Shown here one piece after another: positions 42,912 to 55,524 of a stretch of 64,000 nucleotides of DNA (position 1 is the first letter of the stretch; each line of letters opens with the position of its first letter). The stretch is from positions 76,017,227-76,081,226 of the forward strand of contig CM030366.1 of NCBI GenBank assembly GCA_017893485.1. Reading direction: 5' to 3'. A program made the position numbers and the translations under genes. The stretch comes from Hemerocallis citrina. Taxonomy: Eukaryota; Streptophyta; Magnoliopsida; Asparagales; Asphodelaceae. The notes under the pieces are model-generated. The model did not search any database. It had not been told where the DNA came from and saw nothing but the letters and a program-made list of their open reading frames with translations.

Positions 42912-43423
42912 AAATGAAAGGACTGCTATTTTCTTTCTCTTTCTTTCCTTCTTCCTATCTTTATTTCTTTCTTTCTTTCATGCAAAAATTTCCATGCCCA
43001 CATTTTGAAATTTGCTTCTGTCTATAGCTAAGTAGTTTAATGTACTTGTGAAAAACTCAACTACTTTCTTCCCATTGGTGTATATACCCAAAGTAATGTA
43101 GAAGCAAAATACAGGTACTTGGATTATATTAAAAGTGATACATTTTAGTTTATAAGCGGATGTTTAGTCTAAAATTGAAGAGAGAGAAAAAGAACTGGAA
43201 GAAGAAGAAGGGGGGAAATTACCTGTTTACCTGCGCAGCAGCCAATGGGGTAGCGACGGTCCCCAACTGTAGCCAATGGGTTAGTGATTGCTTGCCATAG
43301 TTGAGAAATGTTGAACATAGAAGGAGATAGCAAATGCATGGTGTGAAATGTTTAGGAAAAAGGCTATCAGTAACTTCAAATTATATAGAATATAGGAAGA
43401 CAGTAGAAAAAAAACTCCATTTC

Positions 43424-44057
43424 ACTGACTGAGATAGCGCGCCTGGTAAAAATCTGCGCGCTATCTCAGTCAGCGTGTATGAGGGGCCACTACTTTTTCC
43501 TCAAGTCAGAGTGTGCGAAAAAGTCTCAAGTATAGACTCGCTATCTCCGTTAGCGCCCTCATTTAAACCAGGCGCGGTAGCTGAGATAGCGAGTGTCGAT
43601 TAGGATTTTGAGCTTCGAGAAGACGGCATAGTGAATTGGTTGATAACAAATCCGCTGTATAAATCCCCAAACAAAGAAATTTTGGAAGTTGGTTTTAAGG
43701 TTTTACGAGTGGGAGGATATATGAATGTGAGACATGAAGACGATCCTTTAAGATTTTGTAGAGTTTTTTTTAGTAAGATCTCCAATTGAGATACTAGGGT
43801 TTTGGAGTTGGATTTCGAAATTCGGAGAGAATGAAGAGAATAGATAGCGAAAGCGAGTGTGATTTAAGTGAAATCTCAATCGACACTCGCTATCTCAGTT
43901 AGCGCGTCTGGTTTAAATGGGCGTGCTAATGGAGATAGCGAGTCTATACTTGAGACTTTTTCGCATACTCTGACTTGAGGAAAAAAGTAGTGACCCCTAA
44001 CACACGCTGACTGAGATAGCGCGCAGATTTTTACTAGGCGCACTATCTCAGTCAGCG
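43424..44057. mobile_element. Fold-back element with nested inverted repeats
   Basis: Two ~185-bp arms (43424-43608 and 43872-44057) are imperfect reverse complements. Within each arm the word CGCTATCTCAGTCAGCG or its inverse recurs four times, so each arm also forms its own small hairpins; the outermost is 43424-43475. The 260-bp loop has a weak minus-strand frame (43600-43785) with no known domain. A transcript would fold into a long near-perfect stem. Confidence 0.88.
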
Positions 44058-44288
44058 ACCGAGACTTCTTGATATTTAACTTTCAAACTAGGACAGTTTG
44101 GTATATACTTACAAAAAGTGGGATAGTTCGGTAAAAATTCCAATTTCTTATAGAAAGTAACAAATTTGATCAGATAAACACAGTACGGGAACAGAAAAGG
44201 AGTTGAATCATATAACTAAAACTAACTGACAATTTAGTTTCAATGATTTGATATCTCAAAACCTTGGATAGAAAAGACCAATTGCAGT

Positions 44289-44344
44289 CCAACAATATAT
44301 AAAAGCATCATACCGGCCAACAATATAAAAAAGCATCATACCGG
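44289..44344. repeat. 28-bp tandem duplication
   Basis: Two near-identical adjacent units containing AAAGCATCATACCGG. Confidence 0.85.
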
Positions 44345-45427
44345 CATAGATACAACATTTCCACTTGATTATCAACTTAGCAAGAAGAATCCTAAGCGAC
44401 GACAATGTTAAACGTTATTAATAAAAGTCAAACCGGTTACAACAAACCACAAATTGAGGATATATAAATGTTCCTAAAAAAAGAATATAATACCCAATTC
44501 AAATTATAGATAAAAGAGGAACTCTAGATAAGCTTCCAAGAGGACGAACTCCTCAACAATTATTTAATAATTAAAAGTGAACTCCTCAACACTTATTTTA
44601 TTTTCGTTGAAAACTTGAAATTGTCCATTTGTCCTTGCGTTAGATTGATATCTCACATATTCGGCAAAGACATTGAAGGCATTGCTGAGTCTACAAATAA
44701 CATTTCACTTTCGCGCTATGCCAAACATATGGTGGGCATAGACTTTAAAAATTTTGATGCCTTAAAAAAAAAAACAATAAAAAAACAATAAAAAAAAATG
44801 TGGTACCTTGAGGTTCTGGTCATTGTCGTAGGCCTTGGAGTTGATCTGCTCCAAATCAAATTACAAAAATGAGAAAATAGAAGAAATAAGATTCAATTGT
44901 GGAAGTAAGGTATTACAATCCCGATCGAACCCGGCGGTGAATTGTAGCAACCTTCATCGTTGCCGACGGTGGTAACCATGATCCGAACAGAAAAGAACAA
45001 AGAAGAACAATGAAGAAAAATAAGAAACCAAGTACTTAATATCAATTCATTCATAACCAGGATTACAATGGGTATTAAATAGGGAAGAGGTGTTGGCTAT
45101 TGCATAAGCCCATGCCCAACTCACTTTAACCCATGCAAAACAACCACAACAAATAGAAAATTGCACAAGGACTGAAATACAAAACAAAAACACAAAACAA
45201 AAACACTGAGACGGGCTTATGAGATAGAGAGAGAAGATGCAGATTAGAGAACTACATCAATTATTTTCTCTTATTTTGACCATGATCTCAAGGTCAATGT
45301 GACGACCTTTTTCAACACTAAGAGACACTACCTTCTTCAACACTAAGAGACACATCCAAGAACATATCCAAATAGGCGACAAAACCGTTTGATACTCCTC
45401 AAAATTTTCATGTATTTTCCTCCTGGA
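44345..45427. other. Unassigned stretch upstream of gene fragments
   Basis: Mixed A/T-rich sequence. 44760-44800 is an A-rich run. 45390-45460 contains a short duplication around ACTCCTCAAAATTTT. A minus-strand reading at 44820-44860 (EQINSKAYDNDQN) looks protein-like but I cannot assign it. Confidence 0.35.
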
Positions 45428-46249
45428 TCAAAGATGAAGTGTTTGATACTCCTCAAAATTTTGAAGACCCATTTCCACACAGGGATAAAACCGTGGCATG
45501 TACTTCGCAAAATTTTCTCCTGCAGCTTCGCTCCCAACTGTCAATAGAACTAAGCTGAACTCAACGATCTTTAACTGATGCTTTCTAAGAGGAGTATTTA
45601 GGCTCCTGTAAGTTGTAGGCAAGGTAGATTCCGATGGAGAAACATCCAAAAATTTAAATAGATAATCTAGGCTCTCTAGCACTCCATCAACTGATTCTGG
45701 ATTAGCACTACCCACTAATCCTCGACTTCAAAATGAATGAAAATTAGGTGTGAGTAATCTCGTGGGATCTAACAAAGCCATGCACACAAACAACGAGTGA
45801 ACAAGCACTTCCAAAGCATGGCGAAACAATCTTCCGACAAAACTTGGGCTGCAAATCTTAGCGGCAAGCCCTTGAGGAGCATATCGGGTAATTCCGCAAA
45901 GAACTTCTGCTGTATTTGCATGCACTTCAGGGGAGTCAGATGAGCTAAACCTATCAACAATCATCTCTAGAAGATTTGTATCTTCTAACCACTGCAATGC
46001 ATCATAGTCGGAGCACATATTTTCATCAGCTCCACTTAACCTAATTAGTACCTCCATCATGGATGTGATGCTGATCAAATCAACAAGCAGACTAAAAATT
46101 TCTTGATGACCCTTCACATAATTCATAAGTGAATTCATCTACGAAACACCAGGCATGTGACAACCTTGCTAAAGTAACCAGGTAACAATGTACTATGTGG
46201 GTGATCCGGCTTAAGGAAAGAAAATAGCAAATCCATCAGCTCCTCATAT
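45428..46249 (-). pseudogene. SAPS-domain gene fragment
   Basis: Over two frames: EELMDLLFSFLKPDHPHSTL, PGYFSKVVTCLVFRR, MNYVKGHQEIFSLLVDLISI, SMMEVLIRLSGADENM, EMIVDRFSSSDSPEVHANTA and HQLKIVEFSLVLLTVGSEAA. This is the SAPS domain of plant SIT4-phosphatase-associated (PP6 regulatory subunit-like) proteins, which bind the phosphatase catalytic subunit. A frameshift lies near 46140 and a stop after 45730. More than 130 codons run on without an intron. The N- and C-termini are missing. It is fused head to tail to a Ca2+-ATPase piece. Confidence 0.82.
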
Positions 46250-46494
46250 CCAGACATCAAATATGGTTCCTTCTGATCCTTGGTGACCATTTTTCTTTCT
46301 CCTGTCATGCATGACTCGTCAAATGCAAGAGAATGACCAGTGATCAAAACACCATCAGCAGGGACCTGATCACTAATCTTGAGAGGAACAATTTCACCAA
46401 CAACAAGATCAAAAGCAACCGCAATTCGCCTGCCACCTCTGATGACCTCCAAATGTATATTCCTCTTCTCCCCATAACCAACAGCATCAATAGC
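46250..46494 (-). pseudogene. Autoinhibited Ca2+-ATPase gene fragment
   Basis: Reads EKRNIHLEVIRGGRRIAVAF, DLVVGEIVPLKISDQVPADG and VLITGHSLAFDESCMTGERK, the actuator domain of a plant P2B calcium pump (ACA8/9/10 type), including the TGE loop needed for dephosphorylation (here TGER). Such pumps move Ca2+ out of the cytosol. Only ~80 codons are present. It joins SAPS sequence at about 46250 and is cut at 46494 by the LTR of the next element, so more of it may lie beyond the window. Confidence 0.85.
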
Positions 46495-49400
46495 TGTGCG
46501 CCCCAAATCCGGTTCCCCGAAATCCGTGACACTCACCAGAATTTTTGCCTTCAAATGCATCTCAACACAGTAATAACACGGAAATTTTAAAACCTTTTAT
46601 TGCCAAATAAAGTCATTACATTATCAGTTACAACCAATATCTTGTTTTGATCAAGTAGTACAAATTACATTAACTCATTTACAACTTATTACAAAAATAA
46701 TTACATGCTCCTCTTGTAGAGCTATCAGTTGTGTCCCGGAATGGTAATCGACCGATCACCACCGAAACTCCGCTGAATGGTTAATCGGCGTCCCTGTGAC
46801 TTGCCCCTCGGCTTGAATCTTCAACTGCGCGACTCTAATAATTCTGCACCTGCTTGTATGGTAGGACCAGTACCTAAAATGTACGGAACGTCAGTAATTC
46901 TTCTGACGCAATGCTCATAAGAAACAGCGATCTCTAACTCGCATACCCACAAACCATCTTGAATGGAAAAAGAAACATGTTTCCTAATTTCCTAGTGTTC
47001 GTGTATGCCATGACCTAAAGTCTAATGCATAATACAAAGTACAGAAAATGAATGCACTTAATCTAATGTCAGAAAGACTCAGGATACACATGCATCCCAT
47101 ACTACATACATTCCAGATCAAGTCGTCTTCTCCAATTTCATGGTTTCGAACCCTCGCTAGGAAAATACACTCTACTATTGTACTCAACTTGTTCCTGATA
47201 GATACCACGTCGCTGGTGAATCCGACAGTTATTACTGCTAAACGCAGTAGTGTCCCCGTTTGCCACTAGTGCCCAATTTCGGTCTGGATCGCACCAAATG
47301 CCGTGATGATCTTACAGATACACATTCTGCATTTCCCTGGCGCCGAAGACTTCTATAGTTCGTTTTGTTCGTGTCCACCAACATAAGAACATGAAGGCCT
47401 CAAGGGTCTAAGCCCCCTAGCCGATAGGAACCCTCCCGTTCTTACCACGGCACTTCAGAAATTAACACAGTAAGATACGACTCCCGTGTACTCAGCTAGT
47501 GAGTATACACAGCCCATATCCCTACGACAGGAAGAGACAACCTTGGTTATCACCGCCTAGTGCTGGCCTCAAGAGCAAGTCAAAATAGGGAATCACCCCT
47601 AATACCAACTTGTTCTTTAAGCGGAAAGTAAGGAAACTTAATTAAATAATAATTACTAAACTATGCTTGTCACCCAAAATCATACACGAAGTTTTATCAA
47701 CCAATTGATCCCTGACTGGTCTGTCAAATAATAACCCGACGAGTTGATACTTATCGGCTGCCACACTCCTGTTGGTCCTTGACCAACTTCCCGGCCCGTG
47801 ACCCTCAGCGAGTGGTACAACGGTGCCCAATAAATGCCTTTTACCGGCAATACCTTCAAACATGATACCCAACTATTGACACACCAAGGCGATAAAACCC
47901 AAACAAACGTACCTAAATGTGATAAAGACAATTTCTTTGAGCATAGAAATGCTACTAGTACTAATGCAATTTACATATATCTAACACATCACTCCAATCC
48001 AAGACTCACTTTAAATTATTCAGGTGATAAAAGTTGTTCACAAATTTCGGCTATCCGACCCGTGGCCCCGGTGACACAAATCCCTGTTCGCCACTTCCCC
48101 TAGCTTGGATTTTGTCAATCACCATGGCCCGCGTTCGCCTTCCTGGCATGAATTCAACGACACCAATCGGACATCCAATGCCTCGGCGGAAGTTCTAATC
48201 TTAGGATTGTTAATCGTAGGGTATCACCCTACCCTAGTGACTAACTCAAGTCACATACGTCCTCATCAGGAGTTAAACACCTTAAGGCCAGTAATAATCA
48301 CCAATCATTCCCAATAGCAATTCCAATAACTCTTAATCACAAGAGGGGAAAAGGTACTCCCAAACACATAGTCAAAATCATGACTAACCCTACTGTGTTG
48401 TTTCTGCCTAAAACTTAGAAAGGTCATAACTCCCATAATACAACTCAGATTTGGGTGTTTTAGCACATTCTGGAAAGCTAAGAATCTAGGCTACAACTTT
48501 CTAGTTGACCATTACATCAGATTCATTCATCTAATTGCTCTAAAAAGCCTCATAATCATCAGCCTGTGTACTCCCTGTACACTGGCTGAACCTTACCGAT
48601 GGCATAAAAACCTACTCGCTCATTGGAACGACACGATTCTGGATTCTATGGAAAGCCGAACATGTCCTCTACAACTTTCTAGTTGATCACAAATCCAAAT
48701 TATTTCTTTTGGTTATCATAAAACATTCATCTTCCTCAATGTGTACAGAACCATATATAATGTACTACACAAACAGAGCCAATAGCTCAAAATCTGGTTT
48801 CTTTTCCAACTTGCAAAAGTCATACCTGTCACTATACATACGAGAATTTCTTGACATAAGGCTTTTTGGAAAGATCAGGATGTCTACTACAACTTCCTAG
48901 CTTTACACTTCCGCAAATTCTGCTCATACAGAGCCATAAAGTTACAATCTTATCAGGATGTCAATTCTGACTAAGATCTGCACAGTACTCACTTAAAATC
49001 TCATAATAAATCACATGCATAACCAATGGTCATCAAACTTGTGTTTTCAGAAACTAGACATCATCATGTATAGCATGCACAAAAGATCTCATCCCAGTTC
49101 CTAGTATTCAATGAGTTCTATCTATTTCAATCATGTATAAAAGTTCTACTGTTCATTAGTCACTATCATGAATACTCTTGCTTAATAAACTTTGAACATG
49201 CATTAAATATCATCGAAATAATTTCAATCTTTTCCTGTAGGGTCTAGATTCATGAAGGTTACTACATTAAAAATTTTAAGAATAGATCATGCATCAATTA
49301 ATTTTAAAATTTCCTTCAAGTTCAGGTTCTACAAAAGACAGAACCAGTTTCTGCCTTACGACCCAGTCATCAAAAATGATTTTATTAAAATACTCAATAA

Positions 49401-49995
49401 TGTCAGAAAAATTCGAAATAGTTCACGAAGCCTCTAGACATGCATAAGATCACTCTGTAAAAGTTTCAAGATCTGATTCCATCAATATTGCTCTCTGGAA
49501 ATTTAGGAGCTTAGCATGTAGTTTGTCTTTTTCTGTTCAATTTCAGATTCTAAACAAACTATCACTAACAATCATCTTCATTGCCACTATTACTTATTTC
49601 ATGCAAGAAATCAATCAAGAAAACGAGAACAAAAGTTTAGAGAACTCCCCACCCTTCGGTGTAGTTGAGAAGAAGAGAATAGCCAAGCCTCCTTCCTCAA
49701 GTTCCTCCTTCAAATGCTCTTGATCACCTCTAGCCATTAGATCCTTGATGAGATGGGATAAATGGCTAGATGTGAGTGCATGCAAAGAGAGAAAATATAT
49801 TATATTGTAGTATCATACAAGTTGACATTTGCATATGTACCACACGTATATACTAGTATTCGTACTAGTGTCGATTCTCTCATTCTCGTGCACCACCATG
49901 AACGCAACCATTTTACATACACAATCAAGCAAACACTACAATATGTATAGACATTTATATATACACAAAAACATTATCTTATCCGGGGTATCACA
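46495..49995 (-). repeat. 3' LTR of the gag-only gypsy element
   Basis: 3501 bp, minus-strand ends TGTGATACCCC and GGGGCGCACA. Homologous to 60566-64000 at ~90% by eye over most of its length, but the last ~260 bp (49732-49995) differ from the matching part of the other LTR. No coding region of its own. Confidence 0.85.
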
Positions 49996-50010
49996 TCACT
50001 CCTTCCTTAG
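49996..50010 (-). promoter_or_regulatory. Polypurine tract of the gag-only element
   Basis: Minus-strand AAGGAAGGAGTGA directly before the LTR. Confidence 0.75.
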
Positions 50011-51038
50011 AATCGTTCTGTTCCAAACGATGTTAGCAGTTAGGAGAAATGAAACAAAACTAGCAATGGTTTAGGAAATATTTTCCTGAACCATCTTCAG
50101 TTTCTCGAGTGACATCCTTGAAAATTGGTCTTCTAACTAGTAGAAATGTTGCTTTTTAGTCTTCTGGGCAGATCAATCATGAATTTGATGCTGACATCCT
50201 CCTGCCCTTGCTCTGGGGTAGACAATGCTATGATAGTGATCGGTTCTTGACCTGAATTGTGAGTATCTTTTGGTTCCTGTAACATCAGAACATGATATTA
50301 GTGCCATTTAGCTTCGTTCTTTACTCGCCAATGATGTTGATCCACACCCTGATTGCAATCCCCTCCGATTGTTGACCATTCCCTCCTTAGAAAATTTCGA
50401 AGTCATGAATCGCCGCTTTTGCCCATAGCAGTTCCTTTTGATGATCTTGCTAAATGTTTGACCTGATCGTCCCTGGTCCTTGCGAGATTTCCTTCTTGGC
50501 ATGCTCCTGGCAGTTGCCTTTATCGTAGCTTATCTTGGAAAATTTCACCGTGTCCGGAAAATGATCGAATTGATCGTCGGCAGATCCTTCCTCGAGCCTA
50601 GTCTTGATTAGTTTCTGGTGATGGCGTCTGGTTTCTGTTGATTTCTACTAGTGACTTTCTTCGTATATTGCAAATTCTAGTCTCAACACTGAGTCGTTGG
50701 TGTGGCTTTATCGTTCATCCCTAACCCTTGTGCTGTGACTCGTCCTCATTCGTTGTTGATTACTGACTCGCTATATTAGCATCAGGTTACCGACCTTCTC
50801 CTCGACATCTGGCTGCAGGTCATCTTCTAGACATTCGGTTGCAAACTCGCCTTTCTAACATCCAGTTGTGATACAACTGAAATAAATTGATTATCCAGGA
50901 AGTAGCACATCGAAAGTTCCTCAAAACACAATATCATTCATAACTAAGTTTGAACATTCTGGATACAAGGTAGATTACATCTTTCTTCAACTTCCAAAAC
51001 ATTCCACATACTATTTATACCCTGTTACCGATGTCCAG
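50011..51038 (-). other. Non-coding interior of the gag-only element
   Basis: About 1 kb where pol would normally be. I see no RT, RNase H or integrase motif on either strand. Short basic frames (such as 50308-50502) are unassigned. Confidence 0.6.
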
Positions 51039-51529
51039 CTACTTGCTTGATGAGCATCCCCCTTGTAGTTGTGGGCAATTTGGCTCGATATGCCCAAATT
51101 TTCCACAGTTGTAACAATTCTTGGCTATAATTGTTGGGCATTTTAACTGGTAGTGTCCGACTTTCTCGCATTCGAAACAACTTTTAGCTGCAATTGCTTC
51201 CTTGGGGCGTTTTCCTTTAGAATCTTTGGTGATTTTCCCAGCAATTATTGGCTTGGTGTTTTTTGAAGTCCCCACCAATGGTTCTGGAAGTGGGTCATAT
51301 CGGATTGAAGTTGCTCTCGTTCTTTCTTTAGGCATGTCATCTGTGTTTGGTAAGTTTTGATCTGCTGCTTGGTCCGGCAGATCGCCTTGTCCTTGCATTC
51401 CTTCAGCTTCCTCATTCTCAGATACAAGATGTCTATCCTCTGCTGCTCCGCGGTTGGGTCTGGCGATGGTGGAGGTAAGTTCTCTTCATTTCCAGCCTGC
51501 TGTAGCACTTCCCTCATTTCTTCCTCCAC
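51039..51529 (-). pseudogene. Gypsy gag with two CCHC knuckles
   Basis: The C-terminal frame (51039-51398) holds CFECEKVGHYQLKC and CYNCGKFGHIEPNC, both with perfect C-x2-C-x4-H-x4-C spacing, for RNA binding. The upstream frame (to 51529) is charged and helical (RMRKLKECKDKAICRTKQQI). The two frames overlap, so one shift lies at about 51250-51400. The start codon is on the other side of the nested element, at about 60334: the sequence there reads MMT and joins VEEEMREVLQQAG through the target duplication. About 165 residues, short for gypsy gag and lacking a clear capsid domain. Confidence 0.8.
51525..51529. repeat. Left target duplication of the nested gypsy derivative
   Basis: TCCAC, against TCAAC at 60321-60325. 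Confidence 0.65.
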
Positions 51530-54500
51530 TGTCATGCCCCGCTTCCCAAAAATACGGAATGCAAGCACATGAAATGGCCCAGTGAATGACTTGCATCACC
51601 CATGAGCTGTTATCGATTCAACTCAATAATATAAACAGGAAGTAATACAACCACGCATGCATTAAAAGAGTAATCACATGAATAACAATACTTGGAATTT
51701 AAGCATAAAATAACCAACATAATAACAATCGAACATTTGGAATCAACAATAACAATATTAAAGTCAAAAGCCCACAAATACAAGAATTAACAATATTGTT
51801 CAGTTATTAAAGTTCTCAAAATGATACAATAATTATTTAAGCGGCGCAACAAAAAAAATTCTTTCACCATTGCTGCTCTCCTAGTTCGTCAGGAAAATCT
51901 CCCTGATTTTCTGTAAGTTGTTCATCTAATAGAGAGAATAATATGTCCTTAGAGCAAGTCGTGGACAACAAATAGAGAAGTAGAGGAACAATGACAATAA
52001 CGGTATAACGATGAATTCAATGAACGATGAAATCAATAGTATTGAACAGTGACAAAGCGATAATAGTACAATGTGAAATAACGATGATTTATAACCATAA
52101 AATAAACAATAACAATAACGGTAAGCAATAACGATAACACTGTTCGATAATGATGACAAAATGCAATGACAATGTGATGAAGTCTTAAGTTTATTATTCA
52201 TTTTAATCCTAACTAATGCACGTACTACTGCATCCCATACTACAGGTTTGATGCATACAATCAATTTCGTTTAGACTAAGGTGGTAGATTCTATAGGTCA
52301 TGTACTCGGCACGATAAAAATAGCAATTTCTTGCACAATAATGATAACAATAGTCAGCACAATAATCCTAAAATAATACACGATGAATTGGGATACTGTG
52401 GTCAATAATCCAACAAGAAATCGATAGCACTAGCCGACACAATATTTTGGAAAACAATGCCCACATTCCCAAGTACAGTCACTATATTATCAACTACCCT
52501 AGTCAACCCTTAACCCCGACTTGATTAACATTCTTTATTCAATTAACATGCAATACTAATAGAGAACAATAGGGACAGAAATATCAATGGAAAGCGATAA
52601 TGCGATTAATAAGGGACACTAAAATGATGACAACACAACCCTAAGATCATGCAATGTACTCTATACAATCAGATACACAAAATTCAACATTATAGACTCA
52701 ACTATATATTATTAAACATAGAAACCCAATTCCGGACAGCAGTCGGTTGTTGTACCAAAATAATAATTCCCGTTGCTACATGATAGCAAATGTGGATCCG
52801 ATAGAAGGTCTAGAAACTAGAATCCTACCCGGTTCCAACGCACAGTTAAAGTCCAAATTCCGACAACAGTAGCTAGGTGAATTTCAGTGTTCTTTACAGG
52901 TTACTGTTTCTGACTAGTTATCATTGTCAACTAGTTTCAATTGTAACAGCAGCAAATATTCATTGTAAAAATTAGTAAAAATAATTTTCATTGCCCTAAA
53001 TATGTTGGCTATCAATCTGGAAATTATCATGGTAATATTTAGTCATTAGTTCACCTAATTCATCAATTTAACATGGTATGTGTATAAATTTGAAAATACA
53101 GTGCAACAGCAGTAAAAAGGTCATAACTCATGCAATATAAGTCAGAATTCAAAAATTCTGGATGTTCTGGAAACTAGAAACATGGGGTTAAATTTCATAT
53201 TCAGAAAGTTATTGATTTTGATGATATGATCTAGGTCGAAACAACATGACAATTTTCAGATTAGCAATAAATTTTAGGGTTTCAACATATTCTTCATGAA
53301 TCAAATGATTAAAATGTTATGAACGATAAGTTAGGGGTTAACACTTATAAATCGTAGAAAAGTTACGTCTATGTGAATATGATATTAAGATGTATAATGT
53401 CCATAATCTTACCAATCACAATCAACTAATACACCATCATCAATCATATGAACAATCAAGTATAGTATATAATCTACAATAGTTGTGTAATATCATGACA
53501 TGAAATGCAATAATAATTCATATTCCTATATTCAATAATTAACTACATGAATGCATGCAAGATCTCTATATATTAGAGAAAAAAGACGGCACGGAGTTAA
53601 GACTACTACTTGGATTCGCTCGTGTAAATCTGTAGTATCCCAACGATATATAACAATAACAGATATACGATAATCAATATATCTACTTGCGGAATTCAAT
53701 AAACAATCTCGAATACGATACAAAACAATTCGAGAGTGAGATGACTTGCCTTTCAAATGACGTTAGATTAATCCGAATATGCAAAGAATAATGGGATCGG
53801 AATCCCTCGACACGGCGACGTGCAAACGATCACGATAATCATGATCGGTCACGGATCTTGTTGGGGATCAAGATCGGATGATCGGATGGCTGAGGTTGAA
53901 GATCAAGATCAAGATGATGATCACGATCACATGATCAAAAAAGAGCCGACGGTCGAGATCAAGATCTTGATGATGATGGTGGTGGTGATGATGATCAATG
54001 CAAATCCAACGACCAAGATCAACGGATCAAGAAGCGATCAAAATTGCGATGATCAACGATCGGACGACCGAGCTCAACTATGCTGCTGATGATGATGATC
54101 TGATCAGTTGGCCAATAATCAAAGTAGCTTGATGATTGAACTTGATGGTGCTGAACACTGATCAAAACAGGGAGTCGGTGGTGGAAACACACAAAAATAG
54201 TGGTAGTGTGCAGCAGTGGGGGGAGAACAGAGACACTGGCAAAGACCAAGGGAGGTAGCAAGCGGTTGTGGGATGCAAGTACAGGGGAGAGCGAGAGGGT
54301 GCAAGTAGTGATGGTGGGGCGAGATCGGCGGGATGCTGTCGAAGGGCGAGGTAGCACTGGAACGGCGAAGGGAGATGGTCGCGGTGGACGGCAACAGTGC
54401 ACTGGCAATGGCGGAGGAGCTCAGGGTGGCTCGAGCGAGAGGCGCTTGTAGGAGAGACGGCAGGTGGAGGATGCAGCAAGGGGAGCAGCGAGGTGGTCGA

Positions 54501-55216
54501 GCAGAGGGTGTTGGGTTTCGGCGGTGATTGCGGCGCAAAGGGCTGGTCGAGCGGCGGCGGCAATGCACAAATGGCTCGATGGAGATCGGGATGAGGAGGG
54601 CTGCGATGAGTTGGAAGTGAGCAGTGCGGCGGGGGATGAGGGCGAGAGTGAGCAGGTGGTAGCGGTTGTCGAGTCGTTGGGTCGACGAGGCTCGAGTGGC
54701 GACGGGGAAGGCATCAGTTAGAGGAAGGCGAGGGCGGCGCTTCGACAGGGTGGAAGGGTTTTGCGCGCGAGGAGGAAGATGATGAGTGGGAGGAAGATGA
54801 AAGGGTTGCAATGGGGGTTTTCTCTGTTCTGGTTTCGAAAACAGGGGAGAGGGAGAGAGAGAGAAATTCGGGAGGGGCTGTATATTAAAAATATATTACA
54901 ATATTATTATAAAGGAGGAGTTAATGGGGTGTGGGGGTTACGGGATCAATTAATGAGATGATGGGAAAATCAATAGGCTGATTATTAGGGATTCAAAGTT
55001 AGGGGTAGTTATTAGGCAGTGAATAGGAGAGAATGTGAGGATTTGGCTGTTGATGATTATTTTGGTTAATGGGTTTAGGGTAGACAATGGTTTGGGTTTA
55101 GAACCAATAGAAGATGGGTTTGGATCGGGCTTCAAATAAAATAATTAAATAATACAATATAGGCCAAAATCAATGGGCTTTAACAACAACAACAATAATA
55201 ATAATAATAACAACAC

Positions 55217-55257
<41 letters not shown>

Positions 55258-55508
55258 CATCATCATAACATTATACAACAAAATAAGGATTGACTTATCA
55301 ACTTTATATTAAAATAATTCAAACGGGAAAATATATAATCGATCAATTATAAAATAGAGAGTAAAGTTAAAATACACTATTATTCGAAATAACAAACCTT
55401 TTTGTTTAGAAAAGATTTTAATTGGAAGATTCAAAACAAATTTAACAAATAATAATTGAAACAAAGAAAATGTTCGGGAAATACGTATTTACGGGAACAG
55501 GGGTTACA
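51530..55508 (-). repeat. 3' LTR of the nested gypsy derivative
   Basis: 3979 bp, minus-strand TGTAACCCC..TGACA. Contains a GATC-dense tract (53820-54110), a Ser/Pro/Arg-rich leader frame (54119-54811), a minus-strand TATA-rich stretch (54876-54920) and an AAT microsatellite (about 55192-55257). The leader frames are taken as low-complexity untranslated sequence. Confidence 0.88.
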
Positions 55509-55524
55509 ATCCTACCCACCTTAC
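55509..55524 (-). promoter_or_regulatory. Polypurine tract of the nested gypsy derivative
   Basis: Minus-strand GTAAGGTGGGTAGGAT directly before the LTR, typical of Tekay/Del-type chromoviruses. Confidence 0.8.

Noticed and set aside
46250..46494. A functional calcium pump gene
   Set aside because: About 80 codons of a ~1000-residue protein, fused to an unrelated gene and cut by an LTR.
53100..53420. A satellite or CRISPR-like array in the LTRs
   Set aside because: The similarity between 51530-55508 and 56334-60320 is a single long direct repeat, not short regularly spaced units; the sequence is nuclear plant DNA.
54119..54811. 230-residue frame in the giant LTR
   Set aside because: Biased composition (Pro, Ser, Arg, His), no domain, and the matching region of the other LTR has a broken frame, so it is not conserved as protein.
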